Source: Prevotella sp.
Lineage (GTDB): Bacteria; Bacteroidota; Bacteroidia; Bacteroidales; Bacteroidaceae
NCBI GenBank assembly: GCA_016285075.1
Contig: JAEEQB010000002.1
Coordinates: forward strand, 120,557 to 184,556
Length of the DNA stretch: 64,000 nucleotides
Direction: 5' to 3'
Within the stretch, counting starts at the first letter, position 1, and each line of letters begins with the position of its first letter. Of this stretch, positions 45,234-54,491 are shown in pieces. Both the position numbers and the translations under genes were made by a program. The notes under the pieces were generated by a model, which had not been told where the DNA came from, made no database searches, and saw only the letters and a program-made list of their open reading frames with translations.

Positions 45234-46952
45234 ATGAAAAAGATTCTTTCTATAATATTTGCATGCGTCGCGATGTCCTCATGCGTTGATACGGTCATTC
45301 TTCCTGACAACAAGACCGTGGATGAGGATTTCTGGCAGAAGAAGAGCGAGGTGGATGCAGTCGTGGCTGCTGCCTATGCACAGCTGCGCGACGAGGTTGC
45401 CATACGCAATATGATTATCTGGGGCGACTTCCGTTCCGATGAACTTGTGATGACCTCTACGCTTCCTGCATCGGCAGCTTACAAGACTGCACTGGCGCAG
45501 ATTTATTCTCTCAACATTGAGACCGAGAATACTTTTACAACATGGTATCCCTTCTATTCTGCCATCAACTACTGTAACCTTGTGCTGCAGAAGGCTGAGG
45601 GTGTGATTGCTGTCGATCCCGACTATATGCGCGGAGACTATGAGGCCAACAAGGCTCAGATGCTTGCTCTGCGGGCTTTCTGCTATTATTACCTGATGCG
45701 TGTGTTCCACGATATTCCTGTTACACCCGCTGCCTACCTCAATAGTAGTGACGAACTGAATGCTCCGCAGCTTTCACCTGAAGAGGTACTGACGATGTGT
45801 ATCAACGACCTGTCCGAGGCTTCGAAGTATGCTGTATCAGGCTCTACCTATGGCGACTGGCGCGACAAGGGCTACCTGAATAAGGACGGCATCAACGCCA
45901 TCCTTGCTGATATCTATCTGTGGCGGGCTTCTGTCAACCGTGATGCAAGCGACTATGAGACTTGTGTGGAATACTGCGATAAAATCATCAGCGCCAAGAA
46001 GGAGGCCTATGAGCTGAGACCACGTCGCAGAATGGCTGCCGATGCCGAAAAGTTGGACTATTACCTCTCAGAATATGGTGATATGTACGATGACATCTTC
46101 GGACAGACGGGACAGAATGCCGATGAGAGTATCTTTGAGTTGCAGTTCCGCAATTCCAACGTTACCAATAGAGGTCTTGACCAGATGTATTATCGTTACA
46201 ACAATGCCAGCGCTAACGGCTATGGTTATCTGAAGGCTTCGTCGAAGTTCGGTTCCGTTGATGCCACCGGTAACGGTGTATGGCATAACAGCGTAGACCA
46301 GCGACTCTATGAGTTTGTCTATGATGCCACCAGTGCCAGCGTTGAGCAGTTTGGCGTACGCAAGTTTGTGGCAACGACATCAGCAGGTGTCAATAACACG
46401 GCTGACAGCCATCGCGACACACGTTCTGCCGTCTATCAGAACTGGATTTTCTATCGTCTTACCGATGTAATGCTGATGAAGGCCGAGGCTCTTGTGCAGC
46501 TTTATAACCTTGGAGGCAAGGCCGAAGGCGACACCCGCAACGAGGAGGCGTTCGAGATCTGTAAGTTCATTAACGACCGTTCCCTCTCTGATGCCAACAA
46601 GAACTCTTATGCCATGAAGTACTCTACTTACAGGGACAAGATGGAGGAACTTGTGCTTGCCGAGCGTTCACGTGAGTTGTGCTTCGAAGGCAAGCGCTGG
46701 TTCGACCTCATGCGCTATAACTACCGGCACACTACAGAGAAAGCCGATTTGACAAAGAAACTCACCGAAGGCTATGTGGCCAACAGTGACGAGTTCTTGG
46801 ATCTGGCTCTGCGTAAGTATGCTGTTCCTTCTGCCATGAAGGCAAAGATACGTGATGAGCGTTATCTCTATATGCCTATCAACCAGGACGAGGTGGAACT
46901 TAACACCAGTCTTGTGCAGAATCCTGTATACAAATCCTCCTCGAAGTATTAA
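45234..46952 (+). CDS. RagB/SusD-family surface lipoprotein (first of the FAS1 operon)
   Basis: A 572-residue lipoprotein starting MKKILSIIFACVAMSSC, with the lipobox Cys at about residue 17; an ATG six bases upstream is an alternative start. It has the RagB/SusD layout: an N-terminal DEDFWQKKSEVDAVVAAAYA helix, TPR-like helices (LRAFCYYYLMRVFHDIPVTP), and the C-terminal SusD motif MEELVLAERSRELCFEGKRW followed by FDLMRY. It would form the lid of the preceding SusC barrel and bind ligand outside the cell. The gap to SusC carries TTGATAATTGA-type repeats. The substrate is unknown. Confidence 0.94.
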   Translation: MKKILSIIFACVAMSSCVDTVILPDNKTVDEDFWQKKSEVDAVVAAAYAQLRDEVAIRNMIIWGDFRSDELVMTSTLPASAAYKTALAQIYSLNIETENTFTTWYPFYSAINYCNLVLQKAEGVIAVDPDYMRGDYEANKAQMLALRAFCYYYLMRVFHDIPVTPAAYLNSSDELNAPQLSPEEVLTMCINDLSEASKYAVSGSTYGDWRDKGYLNKDGINAILADIYLWRASVNRDASDYETCVEYCDKIISAKKEAYELRPRRRMAADAEKLDYYLSEYGDMYDDIFGQTGQNADESIFELQFRNSNVTNRGLDQMYYRYNNASANGYGYLKASSKFGSVDATGNGVWHNSVDQRLYEFVYDATSASVEQFGVRKFVATTSAGVNNTADSHRDTRSAVYQNWIFYRLTDVMLMKAEALVQLYNLGGKAEGDTRNEEAFEICKFINDRSLSDANKNSYAMKYSTYRDKMEELVLAERSRELCFEGKRWFDLMRYNYRHTTEKADLTKKLTEGYVANSDEFLDLALRKYAVPSAMKAKIRDERYLYMPINQDEVELNTSLVQNPVYKSSSKY

Positions 46953-46985
46953 TAGTTGATAATTGATAATTGAAAATTGAGAATT

Positions 46986-49253
46986 ATGATTACCAAGATA
47001 AACAATAAGAATTGGGTGAAGACAGCGATGATAGGACTATTCTCCTTCCTCCTTCCACTTTCATCCTTCCTCTTTTCCAGCTGCAACGAGGAACCAGATG
47101 GCTCAAATCTTTTCTCCTCCGACCAGAAAACCATTGCTGAGCTGCTGCGCGACAGGAGCGATTTGACCGCCTTCTATCGGATACTGGAGAAGGGCGGGTT
47201 CGATAAATATATGGGAACCTATGGCGAATATACTTGTTTCGCACCGCTGAACGAAGGTGTGAACTCCTATCTCGACAGTCTTTACAACGATGAGTCCTAC
47301 CTCATCTCCAAGGCAAAACTGAAGCACAACGGCATCACCGAGGACGCCAATTGGAACAATCTCGACGTGTTGGCAAAGGTGAACCTGATGTCCGACTCAC
47401 TCTGTGACGATATCGCACGTTTCCACCTCTCCGGTGAGGAGCACATGCAGGTGGACCTCGATGGTACAGCCACCACTTGGACCACCATGAAGACGGGACG
47501 CAGCATCCGCGTCGGCACATTCGGAGTGAATGCCTATAAGGAGGAATTCGTAGGACTGACCAGTCTCAATGACCTCTCTGCCATCATAGACGGTGATATC
47601 GAGGCCATCAACGGAATCCTCCATGTGTGCTCTAACGTCATCCCGCGTTCCGACCGCACTACCGATGACCAGTTACGTGTGGAGGGCGAGAAAGACCTCA
47701 GCATCTTCTATGCCGCTTTGGAGGCTACGGGATATACCGACACACTTACCATCGAGGCTAAGCGCAATCCTGACGGAACCGCAATGACCTATGACTTGGG
47801 GACTAACCACAATGACCGTGACGGAAACTCACTCTATTATCCAAAGGAGTGTATGGTCAAGTGGACAGTCTTTGCCGAGACCGATGATGTGTTCCGTGCT
47901 GCTGGCATCAACAATTTTAACGACCTGAAGCAGAAGTGTGTGGAGTGGTACGGCAATTGCGGCGCGTGGTATGACTACATTAATGAAAGGGGTATTACCA
48001 TCAGCACCGGCGATGACTATACCAATCCGTTCAATGTGGTGAATATGTTTGTGGCTTATCACATCCTCCGTGCTGGTATGCCCATCGACCGTATCGTCTA
48101 TGAGAAGAACAAACAGACCGATGCCTCCTGGAACTTCTGCTTCGGTTACGAGCCGCAGGAATACTTCGAGACTATGCTGCCTAATACCCTTCTGAAGGTG
48201 TGGGAGACCAATCCTAAGACCACCAAGGACCTGTGGCTGAACCGTTATCTCACCAACAATACGCTGACTAAGAAACTCGGACTCTTCGGAATGCCCAACG
48301 ATGGTGACCATACCCTTGTGTTCAGAGGCGTGTCCGTCGACCGTAACAGTAGCGTGGAAACCCTGAACGGCTATATCCACCGCATCAAGGGAATCCTGAA
48401 GTACGACCAGAACGCTAAGGACGCACTCCATGAGCGTCTGCGTTTTGACTCATCCACTTTCCTCTATGAGCTGATCAATAATGGCCTGCGTGGTGCTACA
48501 CCCGCTGAGGTAAGTACCCTCAACGGTGGCGGTGACGGCAACCGTGTGGCTTTCCAGAACAACTACTTCGACAACATCGTATGCTACAATCCCGGCACAC
48601 TCCTCCGCTTCAATGTCATGGGAGCTTGGCGAGCCCATAACTCCGACCAGTTCCAGGGCTGGGATGTCTACGATTTTGCTGTCAAGCTTCCTCATGTTCC
48701 TACTGGCGAGTATGAGTTGCGTATCATCTATCCTCCTATGGGAAGAGGCGGTCTGATGCAGTTCTATCTCGGCAATTCTTCTAAGCAGTCAGATATGGTG
48801 GCCATCGGCATTCCCTTTGATGCTTGTGCCAATCCCTATCAGGATGCAACCATCGGTTACGAAGACGTAGTCAACCGCGCCGATGACGAGACTTCCGACT
48901 GTGGCGTGGAGGTAGACCAGCGCATGCATGTGCGCGGCTACATGCGTGCCCCGGCATCCTTCTCGCGTGGTACCTATAATACTATTACCGACCCGCTGAC
49001 CTATTCCGAGGGAGATATCTATTCGGCGGCAAGCCAGATTATCGGCTCCAACAACTGTCGTACGGAAACGGGTTATGGTACGATGATGCTGCGCCGCATC
49101 ATCACCACCCAACGGTTTGAGCAAGGCAAGGACTACTGGCTGCGTATCAAGAACCTGGTGAACGATGCCAACCTCGGATGGTCGTTCGACTTTGTGGAAC
49201 TGGTACCCCTTGACATTGTCAACAGCCAGACTCTGACTGAAGACTGGTACTAA
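46986..49253 (+). CDS. Fasciclin (FAS1)-domain lipoprotein with C-terminal beta-sandwich
   Basis: A 755-residue lipoprotein with a long signal (FSFLLPLSSFLFSSC; Cys near residue 33). Two FAS1-like units follow: about 50-220 (FYRILEKGGFDKYMGTYGEY, TCFAPLNEGVNSYL, NGILHVCSNVIPRS) and about 225-475 (DLSIFYAALEATGYTDTL, NGYIHRIKGILKYDQN). The C-terminal part (about 480-755) is a different, beta-rich domain (NYFDNIVCYNPGTLLRFNVM, PTGEYELRIIYPPMGRGGLM, DYWLRIKNLVNDANLGWSFD) that looks like a galactose-binding or carbohydrate-binding sandwich; that reading is tentative. It is the fourth gene of the FAS1/SusCD operon and follows SusD after TTGATAATTGA-type repeats. Confidence 0.8.
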   Translation: MITKINNKNWVKTAMIGLFSFLLPLSSFLFSSCNEEPDGSNLFSSDQKTIAELLRDRSDLTAFYRILEKGGFDKYMGTYGEYTCFAPLNEGVNSYLDSLYNDESYLISKAKLKHNGITEDANWNNLDVLAKVNLMSDSLCDDIARFHLSGEEHMQVDLDGTATTWTTMKTGRSIRVGTFGVNAYKEEFVGLTSLNDLSAIIDGDIEAINGILHVCSNVIPRSDRTTDDQLRVEGEKDLSIFYAALEATGYTDTLTIEAKRNPDGTAMTYDLGTNHNDRDGNSLYYPKECMVKWTVFAETDDVFRAAGINNFNDLKQKCVEWYGNCGAWYDYINERGITISTGDDYTNPFNVVNMFVAYHILRAGMPIDRIVYEKNKQTDASWNFCFGYEPQEYFETMLPNTLLKVWETNPKTTKDLWLNRYLTNNTLTKKLGLFGMPNDGDHTLVFRGVSVDRNSSVETLNGYIHRIKGILKYDQNAKDALHERLRFDSSTFLYELINNGLRGATPAEVSTLNGGGDGNRVAFQNNYFDNIVCYNPGTLLRFNVMGAWRAHNSDQFQGWDVYDFAVKLPHVPTGEYELRIIYPPMGRGGLMQFYLGNSSKQSDMVAIGIPFDACANPYQDATIGYEDVVNRADDETSDCGVEVDQRMHVRGYMRAPASFSRGTYNTITDPLTYSEGDIYSAASQIIGSNNCRTETGYGTMMLRRIITTQRFEQGKDYWLRIKNLVNDANLGWSFDFVELVPLDIVNSQTLTEDWY

Positions 49254-49305
49254 ATAGTTCATAGTTCATAGTTCAAAGTTCATAATTCATAATTGACAAT
49301 TGATA

Positions 49306-51132
49306 ATGAAGAAGAATAGATATATAGGAATCACGATGCTGGCAGCCACGTTGCTTGCTGCCGCATCGTGTACTGATTACGATGACTACAACTCGGTCCC
49401 GGAAGATGCTCTGCCCGCTGCCAACAAGACGTTGTGGGAGAATATATCCAACGACCCGCAGCTCACGAAGTTTGCTGCCCTTGCCAGTCAGAGTAAGTTC
49501 TCCGAAGCCCTCAACAGTCCGCGTTTCTATACGGTATGGGCTCCGGTTGACGCTGCCTTTGATGATAGCGAATACAACCGCCTCAAGGCAAGCGATAGCG
49601 CCACCATCGTCAAGCAGTTCATGCAGCAGCATGTCACGGAGTATAACTACCCCGTGTCTTCTGCACTCGACGATGCAACCATCATCACCCTCAATGCCAA
49701 GCACCATCCTTTCAATCAGGCTTCTTTCGACGGTTTCACTTATGATACTGTCAACCTGCCTGCCACCAACGGTGTGATGCACAAAATCAATGGTCTGTCG
49801 GAGTTCTATTACAACCTTTACGAGAATATCGACAACCTCAAGGGGTGTGACTCACTCAAGAATTATATCCAGCGTTACGATGAGTTCTACCTCGACGTTA
49901 ACGCATCGGTTATCGGTCCCCTCGTTGACGGCAAGCAGACCTATCTCGACTCCGTGCTGAAGAAGCGCAACAACGTCATACGCAGTATCATGCGAGCCGA
50001 CCTCGAGGACGAGGACAGCACCTATGCAATGCTGGTGCCCAACGACAAGGCTTGGAACGATGCCTACGCCAGGATCAGCCCCTGCTACAATTACATCCCG
50101 AAGATGGATTATATGGATCTGCTGAAGAAGACCACGGTTGCCTCTTCTACCAATGCCACAACGGCGAAGGCTGACAAGGCTGCCGAGGCATCTGATGAAC
50201 TGCAGGACTCCCTGGCCTGCCGAAACATCGTACAGAACCTCGTCTTCTCTAATTGGCATCAGGGCAATCTGCCGCTTTTCGGCGATTATAGTGCCGTTGT
50301 ACCAGACTCGGCCTATAGCACCAGCGGGCGTTTCCTGACCGATATACAAAATGTCCTCATTCATACCGTTGCCACCAACGAAATGAGTAATGGTATCACC
50401 CGTATCATCGACTCGCTCACCTTCCGCCCTTGGCAGACGTATAACCCGACTATTGTTGTGACCAGACCCGTTAAGTACGTGGATGGAAGAGAGACACAGA
50501 CCACGCTGAAAGTTAACAAACTGACAACCCACAATATTCCTTATGAAAATCTTGTGGGGCGTGACAGTCTCTTCAGCAAGATACCGAGGATGTTACGTCA
50601 GTACGTGTTACCCTCAAAGTCGCGTTTCTTCTCTTATGTGGCTGTAGACAGTACCGATATCGATGGTACGACGGGTAAACCCGAGTTCTGCTTCCCGCTT
50701 GAGAATGTGCGTTCCACTACCTATCATATCTATGTGGTAACGGTTCCCGCACAAGTTGAGAAACACGATGCCGACGTGAAACCCTATTACCTACGTTTCT
50801 ACCTCAGCTGGACCGATGCTGCCAACAAACAGCAGTACACCGTGCTGCCCAATGGCGCCAAGTCCTCGCAGGAAATCACGACCGATAATGGTGAAAGTAC
50901 CGCTACCGTGACCTATGTCGGTGATCCTGGCAGAGTCAATGTCCTCGACCTCGGCGAGTTCACCTTCCCTGCCTGTTACTACGGATTGGATGCCTATCCC
51001 AGCCTGATGATGATGCACACCAAGACCTATACTTCGTCCGCCAACCGTAAGAAATACGACCAGCAGATGCGAGTGGCAGGTGTCTACCTCATCCCAAAGG
51101 AATATAACGACTATTGGGCTAATAAAGAATAA
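49306..51132 (+). CDS. Fasciclin (FAS1)-domain lipoprotein
   Basis: A 608-residue lipoprotein starting MKKNRYIGITMLAATLLAAA with an ASC lipobox near residue 22. The first FAS1 unit (about 40-170) has FYTVWAPVDAAFDDSEYNRL and NGVMHKINGLSEFYYNLYEN; a second (about 175-380) has DSTYAMLVPNDKAWNDAYAR and NGITRIIDSLTFRPW. The last 200 residues are beta-rich (TYHIYVVTVPAQVEKHDADV). It lies between the FAS1 gene at 46986 and the second SusC gene, whose start overlaps its stop (TAATG). The gap before it holds repeats of the AGTTCATAGTTCA kind. It presumably serves the second SusCD pair; the ligand is unknown. Confidence 0.8.
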   Translation: MKKNRYIGITMLAATLLAAASCTDYDDYNSVPEDALPAANKTLWENISNDPQLTKFAALASQSKFSEALNSPRFYTVWAPVDAAFDDSEYNRLKASDSATIVKQFMQQHVTEYNYPVSSALDDATIITLNAKHHPFNQASFDGFTYDTVNLPATNGVMHKINGLSEFYYNLYENIDNLKGCDSLKNYIQRYDEFYLDVNASVIGPLVDGKQTYLDSVLKKRNNVIRSIMRADLEDEDSTYAMLVPNDKAWNDAYARISPCYNYIPKMDYMDLLKKTTVASSTNATTAKADKAAEASDELQDSLACRNIVQNLVFSNWHQGNLPLFGDYSAVVPDSAYSTSGRFLTDIQNVLIHTVATNEMSNGITRIIDSLTFRPWQTYNPTIVVTRPVKYVDGRETQTTLKVNKLTTHNIPYENLVGRDSLFSKIPRMLRQYVLPSKSRFFSYVAVDSTDIDGTTGKPEFCFPLENVRSTTYHIYVVTVPAQVEKHDADVKPYYLRFYLSWTDAANKQQYTVLPNGAKSSQEITTDNGESTATVTYVGDPGRVNVLDLGEFTFPACYYGLDAYPSLMMMHTKTYTSSANRKKYDQQMRVAGVYLIPKEYNDYWANKE

Positions 51133-54100
51133 TGATGACTATGAAAAGTATGATATATCACTTCCTACAGCGTCAGAGTCTCAGACTCTCGCTCTGTGCC
51201 ATTGTCATGACAGTAAGCACAGTGGCTTTCGCCCAGGATGACATCGACGACGAAGAAGAAAGCTCTGCCATCAAGGCACCTAAGCGCGAACAGGTCGCCG
51301 ATACCAATCCGCTCATCACCATACAAGGTGTTGTCATCGACGAAGCCAGCAAGCAGCCACTGGCCGGTGTGCGCCTCCAGGTACTCAACGACAAACGCTA
51401 TGCTTCCATGACTGGCGAAGATGGCAAGTTCACCATGAGAGTGCCCGCCTTTGCCACCTCTCTCTATGTGCAGTCTCCCAACTATCTGTCACAGCAGGTG
51501 GCCATCATCGCCGGCGATGAGCGCCAGAACGTTCAGATCCGCATGCTCTGCGATGCCTTCGCCACGATGTATGAGGATGCTACACCGATAACGGCTACCA
51601 ACAGTTTTGTTTCAACCGGCGGTGGATTGTCTATCGATGAGGAGATGACTGAGAAACTCGGTGGTGACATCCGCATGAACATGCATTCTGGCAACCTCGA
51701 GCAGGGAGCCGCTATGTTTATCCGCGGTATCAGCTCTATCAATGCCAATGCCCAGCCCCTCATCATCCTCGATGGCGTGGAACTCGACATGCAGCAGAGC
51801 CGCTTGTCGCTGCATCAGGGTGACATTTTCAATATGCTGTCTTCCATCACACCTGAGGATATCTATAAAGTGACGGTGCTCAAGAATGCCACTGCACTCT
51901 ACGGTGCACGTGGTGCCAATGGCGTCATTCTCATCGAGACCAAACGCGGTCACTCTATGGCGACACGCATCGATGCCAAGCTCGGGGTGGGCTGGACGTT
52001 TACGCCCAACTATCCCACGATGATGAATGCTGCCCAGTACCGTAACTACGCCGTTGAGCAGCTGGGAACCATTCCCGAGGTGCAGCAGCGGTTAGGTTCT
52101 TCGTTCAACGCCCTGCAGTTCAATTTCCTGAACGATGCAAAGGACGGCTACTATTACAATACCTATCATAACGACACCAACTGGAGCGACTACGTGTATC
52201 GCACGGCATTGACCCACAACTACAGCATTAACGTGCAAGGTGGTGACGACATCGGTATGTATAACCTCTCCGTGGCCTACATCCAGACTATGAAGAACGT
52301 CCGTTCTACCAGCTTCGACCGTATCAACGTGCGTTTCAATACAGATATCAAGCTGCTTTGGAACTTCTACACGAAGTTCGATATGTCGTTCTCGCGTACG
52401 AATACTAACCTCTTCGACGAGGGCGTACCTGCCGACCTCAACGCAGGCACCATCACCTCGCCGGCATTCCTTGCGCTGATCAAGAGCCCTGTGCTCAATC
52501 CCTATCAGTACAACAAGAATATCAATGCGTTCACCTCGCTGCTCTCTGATGCCGATGACCTCTACAGCACCTTGAACGACGGCAACTATTCGCTGGCCAA
52601 TCCCCTGGCGCTGATGGACAATGGATCGGGTGAGCGTAAGAACCGCAACGAGAACACTTTCTTCAACGTGTCGCTCACGCCTACCTACGAGTTCACTCCA
52701 GAATTGAAGCTGACATCACATTTCAGCTACTATCTGAACCGCAACTCCCAGGCTTACTATCGTCCCAACCTCGGACTGCCTTCATTCGCCATTGAGAACC
52801 TCGGTACCGTCTATTCCAAGACGGCATCCATCTTCTCCAAGGAGACTAATGTGCTCAGCAATACCCATCTGGACTGGGCCAAGAAGATAGGTCCTCACGA
52901 CATCGCTGCAATGGGTGGCTTCCGCTACAATTACTTCTCTTACGACAATAGCGACCTCTCCACGCAGTATTCCACCAAGCTCGAGGACGATAAGAACCCC
53001 AAGCTCGCCACCGGTAACGACGTCTATTCTACCGTCAAGGGTGCCGATGATGTATGGAAGAACCTGCAATGGTATGTATCGGGCGACTATAACTATATGA
53101 ATAAGTACTTCGCTACGGTGTCGTTGCTCGCCGAGTCCAATAGCCGCTTCGGCAGCAACGCCAATGGCGGCGTGAAGTTTGCTGGCGTGAAGTGGGCCAT
53201 CTTCCCCAGCGTGCAGTTGGGGTGGGTACTCACCAATGAGAACTGGTTCCCCAAGTCTGGCATGGTCAACTACCTGCGGCTGAACGTGGGCTTCGACATG
53301 AGTGGTAACGATGGCATCAGCAACTATGCTGCACGCACCTCGTTCAACACCGTTCGCTATAACTATACTGAGATTGGTATGCAGCTCACCAATGTGGGTA
53401 ACGAGGAAATCAAGTGGGAGACCACGTCCAAGATTAACATCGGTCTTCAGGGTAATTTCCTTAACAACCGGTTGGGCGCTTCCTTCAACTACTTCATCCA
53501 CAACACCAAGGACCTGCTTGCGCTTAAGACCTTCGACAATCCCATCGGCGGTATCAACAACTACTGGACCAATGACGGCGAGGTGAAAAACACCGGTTTT
53601 GAGGTAGGGCTCAACGGCAAGCCCATCGTCTCGCGCGACTGGCAAGTGGAGGTAGGAGCAACCGCAGGCCACTATAAGAACGAGGTCAAGGCCCTGGCCA
53701 ATGGAAACTTTACCTCATCCATTTATGGTGTTGACAATATCCTCACCTCTGTGGGTAACCCCGTCGGCGTGTTCTACGGCTACAAGACCAATGGTGTCTA
53801 TTCCACCACCGAGCAGGCCAAGTCCGCAGGACAGTATATCGTCGACGAGACGGGTGCCAAGAAGTATTTCGCTGCAGGCGACGTCATGTTCGAGGACATC
53901 AACAACGACAAGCAGATCAGCGAGGCCGACAAGGTCGTCATCGGCGACCCCAACCCCGACTTCTACGGCAACATCTTCCTGAACGTCAATTGGAAGCGTT
54001 TCGCCTTAGGCGTGAACTTCAACTACTCGTTGGGTAACGATGTCTACAACTACCAGCGGTCTATCCTCAACAGCGGCGCAACCCTTTACAACCAGCAGGT

Positions 54101-54452
54101 GGCCGAGATCGGACACTGGCGATACGAAGGACAGCAGACCGACCTGCCGCGTGTCAGCTATGGTGATCCAATGGGCAACAACCGCTTCTCCGACCGATGG
54201 ATAGAAGACGGCTCCTACCTGCGCATGAAGAGCGCTATGCTCTCCTATCAGATTCCCATACCCGACTCCTGGCAGTCATGGCTACAGGGCGTCTCCGTGT
54301 GGGCTGAGGGACGCAACCTCCTGACCCTTACCAAGTATACGGGTAGCGATCCAGAGTTCTCCATCAGCAACAACCAGTTCTATCAGGGCATTGACTGTGG
54401 AAACATCGTTCAGGGACGCGTATTCTCTATGGGCGTGAAGATTAACCTGTAA
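51132..54452 (+). CDS. SusC/RagA-family TonB-dependent receptor (second of the FAS1 operon)
   Basis: A 1106-residue receptor whose start overlaps the preceding stop by one base, implying translational coupling; in-frame ATG codons at 51135 and 51141 are alternatives. The signal ends near VAFAQ and is followed by an acidic spacer of about 40 residues (DDIDDEEESSAIKAPKREQV) before the regulatory domain (TIQGVVIDEASKQPLAGVRL). The plug shows MFIRGISSINANAQPLIILD and ALYGARGANGVILIETKRG, and the barrel ends RVFSMGVKINL. It pairs with the SusD gene 39 bases downstream. The acidic spacer is unusual for SusC proteins. Substrate unknown. Confidence 0.92.
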   Translation: MMTMKSMIYHFLQRQSLRLSLCAIVMTVSTVAFAQDDIDDEEESSAIKAPKREQVADTNPLITIQGVVIDEASKQPLAGVRLQVLNDKRYASMTGEDGKFTMRVPAFATSLYVQSPNYLSQQVAIIAGDERQNVQIRMLCDAFATMYEDATPITATNSFVSTGGGLSIDEEMTEKLGGDIRMNMHSGNLEQGAAMFIRGISSINANAQPLIILDGVELDMQQSRLSLHQGDIFNMLSSITPEDIYKVTVLKNATALYGARGANGVILIETKRGHSMATRIDAKLGVGWTFTPNYPTMMNAAQYRNYAVEQLGTIPEVQQRLGSSFNALQFNFLNDAKDGYYYNTYHNDTNWSDYVYRTALTHNYSINVQGGDDIGMYNLSVAYIQTMKNVRSTSFDRINVRFNTDIKLLWNFYTKFDMSFSRTNTNLFDEGVPADLNAGTITSPAFLALIKSPVLNPYQYNKNINAFTSLLSDADDLYSTLNDGNYSLANPLALMDNGSGERKNRNENTFFNVSLTPTYEFTPELKLTSHFSYYLNRNSQAYYRPNLGLPSFAIENLGTVYSKTASIFSKETNVLSNTHLDWAKKIGPHDIAAMGGFRYNYFSYDNSDLSTQYSTKLEDDKNPKLATGNDVYSTVKGADDVWKNLQWYVSGDYNYMNKYFATVSLLAESNSRFGSNANGGVKFAGVKWAIFPSVQLGWVLTNENWFPKSGMVNYLRLNVGFDMSGNDGISNYAARTSFNTVRYNYTEIGMQLTNVGNEEIKWETTSKINIGLQGNFLNNRLGASFNYFIHNTKDLLALKTFDNPIGGINNYWTNDGEVKNTGFEVGLNGKPIVSRDWQVEVGATAGHYKNEVKALANGNFTSSIYGVDNILTSVGNPVGVFYGYKTNGVYSTTEQAKSAGQYIVDETGAKKYFAAGDVMFEDINNDKQISEADKVVIGDPNPDFYGNIFLNVNWKRFALGVNFNYSLGNDVYNYQRSILNSGATLYNQQVAEIGHWRYEGQQTDLPRVSYGDPMGNNRFSDRWIEDGSYLRMKSAMLSYQIPIPDSWQSWLQGVSVWAEGRNLLTLTKYTGSDPEFSISNNQFYQGIDCGNIVQGRVFSMGVKINL

Positions 54453-54491
54453 TGAAAAGGTGAAAAAGTGAATAAGTAAAAAAAGAAAGAT

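Noticed and set aside
52782..53672. A 296-codon minus-strand frame inside the second FAS1-operon SusC gene
   Set aside because: Shadow of the SusC barrel region.
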